From Rheinheimera pacifica (GTDB taxonomy: Bacteria > Pseudomonadota > Gammaproteobacteria > Enterobacterales > Alteromonadaceae), in the NCBI RefSeq assembly GCF_900108485.1, contig NZ_FNXF01000009.1, positions 62,001 through 126,000 on the forward strand: 64,000 nt of DNA, written 5' to 3'. The number at the start of each line of letters is the position of its first letter. Position 1 is the stretch's first letter. Shown piece by piece: positions 54,564 to 64,000 of this stretch. The notes under the pieces were generated by a model, which did no database searches, was not told the DNA's origin, and saw only the letters and a list, made by a program, of their open reading frames with translations. The translations under genes were made by a program, and so were the position numbers.

Positions 54564-55422
54564 TTGCCCCTCCGGGTTTAACTGCGCTGCGTAAAGGCTT
54601 ACACAACATACAGGATAGTACTAATAACACCGAGCCTGTTGCCAGAGTCAGTAAATTCTCATTACGGTTCCACAGCAGAATATTCACCAGTAAACCGGCC
54701 GGGATCAGCATATTGTTCATTACTGCCAACATGCCGCTGCTGACCAGGGTAGCGCCTTTATTCCACCAGTAGTAACCACCACCGGATGCCACCAAACCAA
54801 GCCATAGCAACACTGCCCATTGGCTGCTGTGCTGCGGGTACTGCGCCGAGCCCAGTAACAACCAGGCCGGCAGCACTACCGCAAGCGCCCCCAGATAAAA
54901 CCAGCCAAAGACCTGATGCTGTACTAACTTAACCGGCTGCTTGGCCAGCAGCACTTTATAACCTACCTGGCCAATGGCAAAACACAGGTTGGCGCCCTGC
55001 ACTACGGCAAAACCCAGCCAGTAATCTTCAGTTAAGCCTTTATAGCGCATTAGCGCTGCTGCAATAACAGCCAGTAACGCCGCCAGTAAAAAGCGATACT
55101 GAAACCGGCGCTGCAGCGCATCGTAAAGTAAGGTGATGTATACCGGTGTAAAAATGGTGAAAATTAATACTTCCGGCACCGTTAGCAATATAAATGACTG
55201 ATAATAAAACAAATACATCAGCCCAAGCTGCACAGCCCCCAGGGCTGATAATCTGCAGGCCAGTTGCCAGGGTAACCGGCGCATAAAGGGTATAAATACC
55301 AGCAAAGCCAGTACCACCCGCAGCAAAACAGCAAAGTAAGCATCTACCTGACCGGCCAGATATACCCCGATCAGGCTAAAAGAAAACGCCCATAACAGGG
55401 TTACGCCAACCAGATAGCTCAA
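54547..55422 (-). CDS. EamA/DMT-family transporter
   Basis: A 291-residue inner-membrane protein with ten predicted helices in two EamA repeats (e.g. LVGVTLLWAFSFSLIGVYLA, and GYYWWNKGATLVSSGMLAVMNN in the second). The drug/metabolite transporter superfamily exports amino acids or other small metabolites; the substrate is not predictable. It starts at TTG 55422, overlapping the TGA of the acyltransferase gene (TTGA), so it is coupled. Confidence 0.88.
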   Translation of the reverse strand: MSYLVGVTLLWAFSFSLIGVYLAGQVDAYFAVLLRVVLALLVFIPFMRRLPWQLACRLSALGAVQLGLMYLFYYQSFILLTVPEVLIFTIFTPVYITLLYDALQRRFQYRFLLAALLAVIAAALMRYKGLTEDYWLGFAVVQGANLCFAIGQVGYKVLLAKQPVKLVQHQVFGWFYLGALAVVLPAWLLLGSAQYPQHSSQWAVLLWLGLVASGGGYYWWNKGATLVSSGMLAVMNNMLIPAGLLVNILLWNRNENLLTLATGSVLLVLSCMLCKPLRSAVKPGGANGQTN

Positions 55423-56558
55423 GTGCTGTGTTCCGTCTGCTGTTGTAGTTGTTGCTTAATCAGCGGCGCGGCATAAAGTGCACTTAGCATAGGGGCAGCG
55501 CCTGTGGGCAAGGTTTGTAAACGCTGTTGCCACAGCTCTACAACAGCCTCATCTACAGAAACGTGTTGCTGGCCTGCTGCCAGATAATTTACCGGAAACA
55601 ACCGGTACTGTTGCCAGATCTGCTGGTCAATTACAGCAGCCAGTTGCTCCGGCTCTGCTGGCACAGTAGTTAAGGGTTTGCCAAAAGCCACATGCACCCG
55701 GCCTTTATAACCAACTATGCCTTTAATAATGCTGTCGATATCTTCAAACTCGCCTTTTTGATACGAGCCCTCGGTGTGCTTTTGCCACAACTCGTTAATT
55801 TTATTGATATCACAGGGGTCATATTCGTACGACAAACACACCGGCACAATGTTTAAACCGGCCATATAAGTGGCAAAATCTTCGCCGCGTTTTTTGCCTT
55901 CCATATAAAACATTTTCAGAATAGCCGGATCGGTTTCATCATTACCGTCTTTGGCGCGGCCTTCTTTTTGTGCAATCCATACCGACTGCTGCTGTTGCAG
56001 CGAATGCTTAATATAGGCCGATAACTGCGAGAAGTTTTTCAGCATTTCGCGTGGACCTTTGGCACCGCGCTTAACAATAAAACTTTTATTTAGCTTCATC
56101 AGCTCGGTAGCACAGGCTTTGCGCAGCAGATTGTCACCAATAGCAATGCGCACTGTATCAAAACCGTTATGATGCAAACACCAGTTTACCAATGCCGGAT
56201 CCATGGCAATATCCCGATGATTAGACACAAACAGGTAAGCCTGGCTGGGTGTCAGGTTTTCCAGGCCCGACACAGTAATTTTATTGGTGGTGTTGTCTAT
56301 CATCCGGTCCATAAAACTGGCAACCTGCTTTTGCACCGCATGCACACTGTTTAATTTGGCCCAGCGCCGTTTTAAGGCAAATTTCACCATAGGCGACAGC
56401 AACCAGCCGAACGGGCCGGATAAATGCGGAAAACGGTAATGCAAAATAGCCTGAATAAACTCGTCATCGGCAATTAAACGGGCTATTGCCGGCGCGACTT
56501 CATCATCATTGTACGGCCGGATATCGGCATATAAATCTTGGTCTGGCACAGGGATCAC
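55419..56558 (-). CDS. Glycerolipid acyltransferase-like protein (PlsC type)
   Basis: A 379-residue acyltransferase with the PlsC/PlsB-type active-site block LFVSNHRDIAMDPALVN (residues 110-126). The histidine and distal aspartate are one residue further apart (HRDIAMD) than the usual HX4D, which I recall as normal for this gammaproteobacterial subfamily. Later blocks include KSFIVKRGAKGPREML and WIAQKEGRAKDGND. It probably acylates a lysophospholipid or glycerol-phosphate at the inner membrane. The start is taken as GTG at 56558 and is uncertain, as no good ribosome site precedes it. First gene of an operon with EamA and DUF2960. Confidence 0.8.
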   Translation of the reverse strand: MIPVPDQDLYADIRPYNDDEVAPAIARLIADDEFIQAILHYRFPHLSGPFGWLLSPMVKFALKRRWAKLNSVHAVQKQVASFMDRMIDNTTNKITVSGLENLTPSQAYLFVSNHRDIAMDPALVNWCLHHNGFDTVRIAIGDNLLRKACATELMKLNKSFIVKRGAKGPREMLKNFSQLSAYIKHSLQQQQSVWIAQKEGRAKDGNDETDPAILKMFYMEGKKRGEDFATYMAGLNIVPVCLSYEYDPCDINKINELWQKHTEGSYQKGEFEDIDSIIKGIVGYKGRVHVAFGKPLTTVPAEPEQLAAVIDQQIWQQYRLFPVNYLAAGQQHVSVDEAVVELWQQRLQTLPTGAAPMLSALYAAPLIKQQLQQQTEHST

Positions 56559-56722
56559 TACGTATGAGGCTCAAAGAGCGAACTATTTTACTGAGTTAAT
56601 CAAAATTCACCAGTACCGACAACCAATTGTTTTATAACATGCTGCGAACGGCTTATCGCATTGGAGTTGCATCAGCTGAATTTGCTGCAGACAATACAAG
56701 AAACCACACAAGGACTTAACAC

Positions 56723-58237
56723 ATGCACAGAATAATTACCGCAGCCCTGATACTGCTAAGCTTTACCACTTGCGCTACCGCCTTTGATATCCGCTTTACT
56801 GAGCAGGCCAATACCGATGCCGATACATTAATAGTACTTGGCGCCAGTAATACCCCCTTACAACAGGATGCTCTGAAGCAACTGGCCAGCAGCGAAAATT
56901 TTAGCGGTAAATCCGGCCAGAGCCTGCAGTGGCTAAGCCCGGCCGCCCCCTATAACACCTACAAACGTGTCGTAGTGTTCGGTGTTGGTAACGTTGCAGA
57001 GCACACTACAAGTAACGCGGCCAACGCCGGCGCTGATCTTGCCCGCTTGCTGACTAAATCAGCCGGAAAAAATATCGTTATTGATGCCAGCCAGATTAAC
57101 AGCAGCCTGGCCGACACTGAGCTGGCAGCACAGCTGGCGTTCGGCGCTACCCTAAGCGCTTATACCTTTACGCGCTACAAAGCTAAAGCTGCTGATGGCA
57201 AAGCGGATACCCAAAGCCAACAACTGAATTTTGTGGTTGCCAATGCCAGCGAAGCACAGCGTCGCCACGCCCAATTAAGTGCCATTGCTAATGGTGTCAC
57301 TCTGGCGCGGGATCTCACCAATGAGCCAGCTATGGGGCTGTCACCGGCTAATTTTGCCGACAAAGCCAATGAGCTGAAAAAACTGGGGGTAAAAGTTACT
57401 ATTTTCGATGAAAACGCGCTGCAAAAAAATAATATGGGCGCCATTTTAGCCGTTGGCCGTGGCAGTGCCCGCCCTCCGCGTTTGGTTATTGCCCACTGGC
57501 AAGGCAGCCAGCAGGCACCGCTGGCAATTATCGGTAAAGGTATTACCTTTGACACCGGCGGCTATAACCTGAAAACCCAGGCAGATTCTATTATCCGTAT
57601 GACCAGCGATATGGCTGGTGCCGCTGCAGCACTGGGTACTATTGCCGCTTTAGCCGAGCAAAAAGCAGCGGTAAATGTGGTGGTCGTTATGGCACTGGCA
57701 GAAAATATGATTTCTGACCGCGCCTACCTGCCCGGTGATGTGGTGAATACCGCCGCCGGCATTAGCGTTGAAGTGATTAATACCGATGCTGAAGGCCGCA
57801 TGGTAATGGCCGATGCGCTCTGGTACGCCGAAAAACACTACAAGCCACGCGCTATGGTAGATATTGCCACCCTGACCGGCGCTAAAGTAACAGCGCTTGG
57901 CGCCTACTATGCCGGTGTATTTAGCAAAAATGATAATCTGGTGGCGCAATTACAGCAGGCCGGCGAGCAGGTAAACGAGAAACTATGGCGCCTGCCGCTT
58001 AGCGACGACATGCTGCCAGAGCTGAAAAGCCGTATTGCCGATCTGCGTAATGGCGGCCGCAGTGCCGGTGCGTCAACCGCAGCGCTGTTTTTACAGCAGT
58101 TTGTCGGCAGCACGCCCTTTGCACATATTGATATTGCCGGTAATGCCCTGGCCAACAGTAGCAGCGGTATTACTCCTGAAGGGGCAACCGGCTATGGCGT
58201 ACAACTGCTAACGCAATGGGCGCTAACCCAGCCTTAA
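56723..58237 (+). CDS. Periplasmic M17 leucyl aminopeptidase
   Basis: A 504-residue di-zinc aminopeptidase of the M17 family. The catalytic domain (about 190-500) has GKGITFDTGGYNLK, the catalytic lysine region, the signature NTDAEGRMVMADAL and IADLRNGGRSAGASTAALF. Unlike cytosolic PepA it carries a signal peptide (HRIITAALILLSFTTCATA), so it should act in the periplasm, releasing N-terminal residues from imported peptides. It is a single gene with its own ribosome site (AAGGA). Confidence 0.94.
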   Translation: MHRIITAALILLSFTTCATAFDIRFTEQANTDADTLIVLGASNTPLQQDALKQLASSENFSGKSGQSLQWLSPAAPYNTYKRVVVFGVGNVAEHTTSNAANAGADLARLLTKSAGKNIVIDASQINSSLADTELAAQLAFGATLSAYTFTRYKAKAADGKADTQSQQLNFVVANASEAQRRHAQLSAIANGVTLARDLTNEPAMGLSPANFADKANELKKLGVKVTIFDENALQKNNMGAILAVGRGSARPPRLVIAHWQGSQQAPLAIIGKGITFDTGGYNLKTQADSIIRMTSDMAGAAAALGTIAALAEQKAAVNVVVVMALAENMISDRAYLPGDVVNTAAGISVEVINTDAEGRMVMADALWYAEKHYKPRAMVDIATLTGAKVTALGAYYAGVFSKNDNLVAQLQQAGEQVNEKLWRLPLSDDMLPELKSRIADLRNGGRSAGASTAALFLQQFVGSTPFAHIDIAGNALANSSSGITPEGATGYGVQLLTQWALTQP

Positions 58238-58248
58238 TAAAAGCAATA

Positions 58249-58271
58249 GCCTGAGGCTGTTTGCCTCAGGC
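58249..58271. terminator. Hairpin between M17 aminopeptidase and EamA genes
   Basis: GCCTGAGG-CTGTTTG-CCTCAGGC is a perfect 8-bp stem. It lacks a good T tract and includes the stop codon of the converging EamA gene, so its terminator role is weak. Confidence 0.5.
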
Positions 58272-59138
58272 CCACATTACCGCAATAGCGGCCAGTACAA
58301 TCAATGCCAGGCCCCAGTGGTCGGCTTTTTGCAGTTTTTCTTTAAATACAAAAGCAGAAATCAGCAGCATAAACAGCACTTCAACCTGCCCCAGGGTTTT
58401 TACCAGTGCCACCGATTCCAGGCTCATGGCGGTAAACCAACCTATAGAGCCGACGCAACTGCATAGGCTGATCAGTAAGGTAAGTTTAGGCCGCTGCCAT
58501 AAAGCCGTTAGCGTGGGCCGGTCTTTTAACGTTAACCACAGCAGCAATAACAGCGTTTGCAGCATAATAACCAGCAGCAATACCCAGGCTGCACCATAGG
58601 GAAAAGGCAAGCCCAGTACCAAACTGGCCTGGCGCACCCACAAGGATGTCAGCGCAAACGCTAAACCGCTGCCAAGGCCCAGCAACAACACCGGCACGGA
58701 CAACTGGCGTAAACTGGCACCACTGAGTAAAAATACCGCACAACCGCCTAAAGCAACGCCAAACCAGCCCAGAGCGGTTAACGACTCACTAAAAAACACC
58801 ACGCCCAGCACCGCAGCCAACACGGCTTCACTTTTTGCCAGGCCGGCACCTATGGCGTAGTTTCTTAACTTAAACAGTTTTACCATCAGGGCTGTAGCCA
58901 GTATTTGTGCCAAAGAGGCAGCAACAATAAAACCGGCAAAATGGCCGCTAAATACCGGCATAGCCACCGGCTGCCACTGATATAACAGGTATAAATAAAG
59001 CGCCGCTAAAGGCGAAGCCCAGATAAAACGCGCCAGCGTAACACCGGCTACGCTAACGTCTTTACTTAGTTGTTTTTGAAACGCATTGCGCCAGGCCTGC
59101 ATAAATGCAGCCAGCAAGGTAAAAGGGATCCACAGCAC
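58266..59138 (-). CDS. EamA/DMT-family transporter, second paralogue
   Basis: A 290-residue inner-membrane protein with about ten helices in two EamA halves (FRNAFQKQLSKDVSVAG, KLFKLRNYAIGAGLAKSEAVLAA, MSLESVALVKTLGQVEVLFMLLIS). It differs clearly from the one at 54547. The substrate is unknown. The start is probably GTG at 59138, with weak upstream signals. It converges on the M17 aminopeptidase gene. Confidence 0.86.
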   Translation of the reverse strand: MLWIPFTLLAAFMQAWRNAFQKQLSKDVSVAGVTLARFIWASPLAALYLYLLYQWQPVAMPVFSGHFAGFIVAASLAQILATALMVKLFKLRNYAIGAGLAKSEAVLAAVLGVVFFSESLTALGWFGVALGGCAVFLLSGASLRQLSVPVLLLGLGSGLAFALTSLWVRQASLVLGLPFPYGAAWVLLLVIMLQTLLLLLWLTLKDRPTLTALWQRPKLTLLISLCSCVGSIGWFTAMSLESVALVKTLGQVEVLFMLLISAFVFKEKLQKADHWGLALIVLAAIAVMWA

Positions 59139-59199
59139 TGCGACACACCCGAAGACGTAAAGACGGCTATGCTAACAAGAAAGCGTAAAAGTTGATAGC

Positions 59200-59220
59200 T
59201 GGCCGCAGTAATAGCGGCCA
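59200..59220 (-). terminator. Hairpin after the DUF4382 gene
   Basis: TGGCCGC-AGTAATA-GCGGCCA is a perfect 7-bp stem 21 bp past the stop codon. The following T tract is poor, so this is a moderate candidate. Confidence 0.5.
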
Positions 59221-59241
59221 TTCAATAAGCTGATGGGCTCT

Positions 59242-60213
59242 TTAGTCCATAAAGTCCACTTCAACCGGTGTTGCTGTAGGGCTTACCACCACATTTTTCG
59301 CCTGCAAAAAGCTGATATCGTCGGCCGCTTCAGGGTTGTCATCTACGTCACAGCTTAGCGCTACGGTGTAATTATCGGCCTTAATAAAACCAATACTGTA
59401 GTGGTATGCACTTACACCGTCAAAGTACACGTTGGTACTGGCATAAGGCTGATAGGTTTTATTGCCGCCATTATCCGATAACTCATTCAGCGGCCGATCT
59501 GCGCCCTGATACAAATACACCGCCGCTACCGGCACAGAGGCATCTGAGGGAGCCACAGCGCAATTATTATTGATTAGCAACCCCTCTGCTACCTGGCCGG
59601 TTAAATGGCCAACCTCAGTGTTATTAACTAGGCGCAAGCCGGTTGGTTTCATTAAGTAAGCATTTTGCCCCGGCGGGTTAATCAGCGCCTTGCGTAAATC
59701 AAACTCCAGTGTGTAATTAGCATTCCCGCCTTCAACCAGCGTTAAACTGCCCAGCTTTAATTCATTTGACGGCACCTGTAACGGCTCACGCATGCCATCT
59801 TCCAGCTCTACATAACTGCCAGGTGCAATTTCCAGCCGCAGTTGGCCATAATTGCCAGCCTCAATATCTGCATCGGTTAGCAGCGCTTCAGATTTAGCAC
59901 CATCGAGCAACAGTAAATCTATGCCACGGGTATTGGGAATAATAGTGCCCTGGGCGTCACGGCATTCATCATTCGCCTCTGCCGCCGCATCATCATCCCC
60001 TACCGTAAAACTCTGATTGCCCACGCCGTTGCCGGTTAACTCAATTTCGCTAAAACACAGCATAACGACTTTCGCGCCATTTACCGGTGCATCGCTTACT
60101 GCCAAACTAAAGCGGGTCATCTGCGGTTGTAAATCATCGTCAGAGTCGCTGCCGCACGCAGCCAGTAACGACAACGACGCCAGTACGGCACTTGTCAGTA
60201 TTGTCTGTTTCAT
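59242..60213 (-). CDS. DUF4382 lipoprotein
   Basis: A 323-residue lipoprotein with lipobox LLAAC (Cys20) followed by GSDSDDD; Ser/Asp after the cysteine makes retention in the inner membrane possible but not certain. Residues about 34-180 are a DUF4382 domain (FSLAVSDAPVNGAKVVMLCFSEIEL, RGIDLLLLDG, LRLEIAPGSYVELEDG), a beta-sandwich fold common in marine bacteria. The C-terminal half is a second beta-rich domain resembling a carboxypeptidase-regulatory-type fold. The function is unknown. Confidence 0.85.
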   Translation of the reverse strand: MKQTILTSAVLASLSLLAACGSDSDDDLQPQMTRFSLAVSDAPVNGAKVVMLCFSEIELTGNGVGNQSFTVGDDDAAAEANDECRDAQGTIIPNTRGIDLLLLDGAKSEALLTDADIEAGNYGQLRLEIAPGSYVELEDGMREPLQVPSNELKLGSLTLVEGGNANYTLEFDLRKALINPPGQNAYLMKPTGLRLVNNTEVGHLTGQVAEGLLINNNCAVAPSDASVPVAAVYLYQGADRPLNELSDNGGNKTYQPYASTNVYFDGVSAYHYSIGFIKADNYTVALSCDVDDNPEAADDISFLQAKNVVVSPTATPVEVDFMD

Positions 60214-60369
60214 TAATTTGTCCTCCGTTAGTGCAACCTAACTAATAGCAGTAAAGACTGAATGGTTACTTAATTGTTCAGCAGGCTATTGTTAAACTGG
60301 CGAAAATTGCTGCAGTCAGGCGATACAGCATTGCATTCTGGCGGGGAATCATTATGATACGCGCTACGT

Positions 60370-60446
<77 letters not shown>

Positions 60447-60461
60447 TTAAATTCCTCAAAA

Positions 60462-60493
60462 CAAAGCCCCGCTTTCGCGGGGCTTTGTTTTTT
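60462..60493 (+). terminator. Terminator of tRNA-Pro
   Basis: CAAAGCCCCGC-TTTC-GCGGGGCTTTG, perfect 11-bp stem followed by TTTTTT. Confidence 0.93.
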
Positions 60494-60513
60494 CTGCACT
60501 TACCTATATTGGT

Positions 60514-62217
60514 TTAGAGTTTAAAACCACTCAGCGACTTTTTCATATCACTGGCCATTTTTCGCAGTTGCTGGCTGGCTACAGATAGCTCGGTCGATTT
60601 TGCCGTGGTGCTTTCTACTGCAGTGGCGATATTCTCCATATTTTCATTGATGGTGCCCGACACCACTGCCAGCTCTTCGGTGGCGCTGGCCAATTGGTCG
60701 TTAACGTCGGTAATGCTGGATACTGCCGTATTAATGCGTTTTAGCGCCTCATTGGCCTGCTGCGAGCACACTATGGTTTGCTCAGTTTCAGCTTTGCTTT
60801 GCGCCATAGATTGCACGGCGTTGGCAGAGTCCTGCTGAATACCCTGAATACGTTTATTGATATCTTGCGTAGAGGCCTGCGAACGGCTGGCCAAAGTGCG
60901 TACTTCGTCAGCTACCACGGCAAAACCGCGGCCCATTTCACCGGCGCGGGCAGCTTCAATTGCGGCGTTTAGTGCCAGCAGGTTGGTTTGCTCAGCTATG
61001 GCGCCGATAACATCGGTTACTGCCCCAACCTCTTCGCCGCGTTTGGATAACTGCGCAATAACCTCAGATACCTGCTCTAACTTCAGCTTTAACGCATCAA
61101 TAGCAGTAATGGTTTGGCCTACCGAAGTTACCCCGTTTTGCGTTTCGGTATCAGCATCACGGGCGGCTTTGGCGGCAGTAGTGGCGCTGCGGGCCATATC
61201 TTCACAGGTGGCAGTCATTTCATTTACAGCGGTAGCAACCTGTGCAGTTTGATCCATCACATTTTGCAAAATCTGCTGCGTTTGCTGGCTGCTGTCGTCT
61301 AACGCTTCAGATTGCATGGCCAGTTGTTCGGCCATCGATATTTGCTGGCTGATAATACTGCGCAGCTGATTAACCTAAATGCTAAGGGCGGCCAGCAGAC
61401 TATCGTTGTCACCACTTCGCAGGGCAAACTGTACCGAGAAATCACCTGCTGCAACCTGCTGTACCAGAAGCTTAGTGTCAGCAACTTCGCCGCCGAGTGA
61501 GCGCAGTAACCAACTGCGGATAAACAACGATACGCCCGCCGTTAATAGAATAACAATAAGCACTACTACGCCGATTTGCAGCGCAACAGCCCAGAATGCC
61601 GCTTTTACATCATCAATATAAATACCTGAGCCCAGCACCCAACCCCAGTTATCGTCTTTGGCCACATAAGACAGCTTGGTATAGCGCTCTTCGGTTACCC
61701 CGCCACCTTTGATTGGTTTAGGCCACTGATACTCGACAAAACCATTGCCATAGCGCCCTATTACGTCAACGAAGCTGACAAACAAATTGGCATTATTTAA
61801 GGTTTGCTGCTGGCTGCCATCGCGGTTGCGCATTAAGGTGGCATGGTTAAAATTTGGCCTGTCCAGTACAGTGCCATCTAACGTTGGCACTGTCGGGTGC
61901 ATAATCATTTTGGGAATGGGCCGGCCGGTGTCGTTAATCCAGATATATTCGGTACCATCGTAACGTATGGCTTTAATGGCGGCCATGGCTTGTTGCTGTG
62001 CCTGCTCTTTACTCAGGCTGCCACTTTGCTCCAGTGCCTGATAATGCTTTACCAGGCTAAGGGCACTGTCAATTACAGCTACTACTCTATTTTCTCTGCC
62101 CTCTATCAGGCTGTGCTGCAATGCATTTAATGCCACTGCACCAAGTACCACAAAACCAAGCAATGCCAACAAAGGAATGCTTAACAAACGCCCGCCTACG
62201 GTTTTCCAAAATCCCAT
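60514..62217 (-). pseudogene. Methyl-accepting chemotaxis protein interrupted by an in-frame amber codon
   Basis: A chemoreceptor of about 567 residues if read through. It has a first helix (about 8-30), a periplasmic single Cache_2 domain (YDGTEYIWINDTGR, WGWVLGSGIYIDDV), a second helix (about 190-213), a short HAMP, and a complete signalling domain with the hairpin tip [36 protein letters not shown] single TAG at 61377-61375 splits it in the HAMP/linker region. The 13 codons between the TAG and the next ATG are in the same frame and read [13 protein letters not shown], normal MCP sequence. No frameshift exists; CAG to TAG is a likely one-base cause. The two halves (280 and 273 residues) would give a receptor without signalling domain and an orphan signalling domain. 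Confidence 0.88.
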
Positions 62218-62392
62218 GATGTATCCTTTTTTATCTACTTCGATGTTCCTGATTTAGCAGCTAAATTCGCTACCAGAGTCAAAGCTTTTTTTACTTTATC
62301 AGCATAGCTGGCGCTTTATAAGCTGTCACATCTTGTATTTAACAAACAACCACGTTAGAACTGATAACTGGTTATCACCGGAGTGGTTTGTT

Positions 62393-64000
62393 ATGCAGTT
62401 TTTGTATCGCGTTAGCTTTTACTTGTTGTTCAGCCTGGCTGTACTTTCACCCGCGGCACAGGCTTGCCTTAAAGGCCAGGCTGCTGTTGCTTCGCCGGAT
62501 CAATATGGCGCGTTGGTAGCAGAACAAATATTAAAAAAAGGTGGCAATGCGGTTGATGCTGCAGTAGCTACCGCCTTTACACTGGCAGTAACTTACCCTG
62601 AGGCTGGCAATATTGGCGGCGGTGGTTTTATGACGTTGTGGTTTGACGGTAAAGCTTACTTTCTCGATTACCGTGAAACAGCCCCTGCTGCGGCACATCG
62701 CGATATGTATCTGGATGAAGAAAAACAGGTTATTGAAAACTTAAGTTTAATTGGCCATAAAGCCAGTGGCGTACCGGGCACTGTGATGGGCTTATGGCAA
62801 GCCCACCAACGCTTTGGCAGCCTGTCCTGGGCAGAGTTGGTACAACCGGCTATTTCCTATGCCCAAAACGGTTTTACCGTAGCAGAAAACCAGTACCAGT
62901 ACCGTGCCGATTTACTTAGCCAACTGGAAGGCAAAACCAATTTTGGCCGCTATTTTGCCGCTATGCAGCCCAACGAAAACTTTATCCAGAACGAGCTTGC
63001 CAGCACACTTAAACGCATTGCTGAACATGGCCCGGCCGACTTTTATCAGGGTGAAACAGCCAAATTACTGGTAGCGCAAATGCAACGCGGTGACGGCCTG
63101 ATCACTCTTGATGACTTAGCTGCATATAAAGCCGGCTGGCGCGAGCCGGTTATTACCCCCTGGCGCGATTACCAGCTGGTAACTGCTGCACCACCAAGCT
63201 CTGGCGGTATTGCGCTTAGCCAGTTACTGGCGTTAAAGCAACGGCGCAGTGCAGACTTTAATAATGTTGCACTTAACAGCAGCCAGTATGTGCATTTAAT
63301 TGCTGAAATAGAAAAACGGGTATTTGCTGATCGCGCCGATTATCTGGGCGACCCAGACTTTACTGCAGTACCGCAGCAACAGTTACTCGACAGTGCTTAT
63401 TTAGATAAACGCGCCGCTGAAATAAACCCTGCAGCGATATCTGCCACAGCGGCGGTAAAGCCGGGGCTGGAAGGCTACCATACCACGCACTTTTCTGTGC
63501 TGGATAAAGACGGTAATGCGGTGTCTAACACCTATACCCTGAACCTGGATTTTGGCAGCGGCGTGGTAGTAGAAGGTGCCGGTTTTTTACTGAATAACGA
63601 AATGGACGACTTTTCCGCCAAAGCCGGGGTACCGAATGCTTTTGGCGTAGTAGGCAGTGACGCCAATGCCATAGCACCGGGTAAGCGTATGCTGTCGTCC
63701 ATGACACCCAGCCTGCTGTTAAAAGATAGCAAAATAGAGCTGGTGATCGGCACGCCGGGCGGCTCAACCATTTTCACCTCAATTTTTCAGGTAATGACTA
63801 ATTTATATGACTATCAGCTACCACTGAGTGAAGCTGTGGCCGCGCCACGTTTTCATCATCAGTTGCTGCCCAAAGATCAGATCACCATGGAACCTTATGC
63901 GCCCCTTAAAGCAGCCGTGCAGGACGAGCTAAAAGCCAAAGGCTATCAGCTGGTTACCCAGGGCTGGAACCTGGGCGATATTCAGGCAATTCAGGTGCTT
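62393..64000 (+). CDS. ggt: Gamma-glutamyltransferase, C-terminus outside window
   Basis: A secreted Ntn-hydrolase that removes or transfers the gamma-glutamyl group of glutathione in the periplasm. 536 codons are visible from ATG 62393 (GGAG upstream) to the window edge, so about 30-45 residues are missing. It has a signal peptide (LYRVSFYLLFSLAVLSPAAQA) and the large-subunit motif PEAGNIGGGGFM. The autocleavage and nucleophile site is Thr364 in HTTHFSVLDKDG, and the small subunit has MLSSMTPSLLL and GTPGGSTIFTS. Family motifs are intact, so it should self-process. Confidence 0.95.
   Translation, partial: MQFLYRVSFYLLFSLAVLSPAAQACLKGQAAVASPDQYGALVAEQILKKGGNAVDAAVATAFTLAVTYPEAGNIGGGGFMTLWFDGKAYFLDYRETAPAAAHRDMYLDEEKQVIENLSLIGHKASGVPGTVMGLWQAHQRFGSLSWAELVQPAISYAQNGFTVAENQYQYRADLLSQLEGKTNFGRYFAAMQPNENFIQNELASTLKRIAEHGPADFYQGETAKLLVAQMQRGDGLITLDDLAAYKAGWREPVITPWRDYQLVTAAPPSSGGIALSQLLALKQRRSADFNNVALNSSQYVHLIAEIEKRVFADRADYLGDPDFTAVPQQQLLDSAYLDKRAAEINPAAISATAAVKPGLEGYHTTHFSVLDKDGNAVSNTYTLNLDFGSGVVVEGAGFLLNNEMDDFSAKAGVPNAFGVVGSDANAIAPGKRMLSSMTPSLLLKDSKIELVIGTPGGSTIFTSIFQVMTNLYDYQLPLSEAVAAPRFHHQLLPKDQITMEPYAPLKAAVQDELKAKGYQLVTQGWNLGDIQAIQVL

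Overview
The window looks like the chromosome of an aquatic gammaproteobacterium of the Alteromonadales/Chromatiaceae type (Rheinheimera, Arsukibacterium or Alishewanella would fit). This is inferred from gene order, not from a marker-gene search. The main signs are uvrY-uvrC-pgsA followed by Gly/Cys/Leu tRNAs, lrp-ftsK-lolA-rarA-crcB-serS, tusDCBE, the complete bioA/bioBFCD locus, and small proteins resembling families known from this group. Base composition is near even by eye, and most genes have clear Shine-Dalgarno sites. No phage and no recognisable IS transposase or integrase gene was seen.

Layout. 1-1270: a curli-type fibre operon on the minus strand that runs off the left edge. 1558-4047: a secreted subtilase. 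4171-7966: a MoxR/DUF58/transglutaminase operon. 8318-11596: a tricorn-like periplasmic peptidase, followed by an aminotransferase, a PhnA-type zinc-ribbon protein, HtpX and peptidase E. 15285-20369: biotin synthesis, with bioBFCD and bioA divergent. 20893-22293: asnS.

22700-28810 is the accessory region. It holds a three-gene minus-strand operon: a GT32-type glycosyltransferase, a very unusual protein joining GT25, sulfotransferase and GH16 modules, and a NodU-type carbamoyltransferase. The operon lies between two direct copies of a roughly 80-bp palindromic repeat. Next to it is a TIR-domain membrane protein gene that has the anatomy of a single integron gene cassette with its own attC site.

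29072-33195 returns to core functions: a YhhY-like acetyltransferase, and etfBA divergent from ETF-quinone oxidoreductase around an 18-bp perfect palindrome. 33407-35590 encodes a large tubulin/FtsZ-superfamily protein of unknown role. Then come an aldo/keto reductase, rluF, an SLC13-type transporter, the tRNA cluster, pgsA, uvrC, uvrY, two identical tRNA-Ser genes, a BI-1 family protein, tusDCBE, serS, crcB, rarA, lolA, ftsK, lrp, ald, a cold-shock gene, an acyltransferase/EamA/small-protein operon, a periplasmic M17 aminopeptidase, a second EamA transporter, a DUF4382 lipoprotein, tRNA-Pro, a chemoreceptor gene broken by one in-frame amber codon, and the start of a gamma-glutamyltransferase that runs off the right edge.

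How the genes work together. The core blocks are metabolic and housekeeping: biotin, electron transfer from acyl-CoA dehydrogenases, tRNA 2-thiolation, DNA repair and chromosome segregation. Several secreted proteases and peptidases suggest a protein- and peptide-degrading lifestyle. The best candidates for undescribed biology are the glycan-modifying operon with its tri-modular enzyme, the TIR cassette beside it, and the orphan tubulin-like GTPase.
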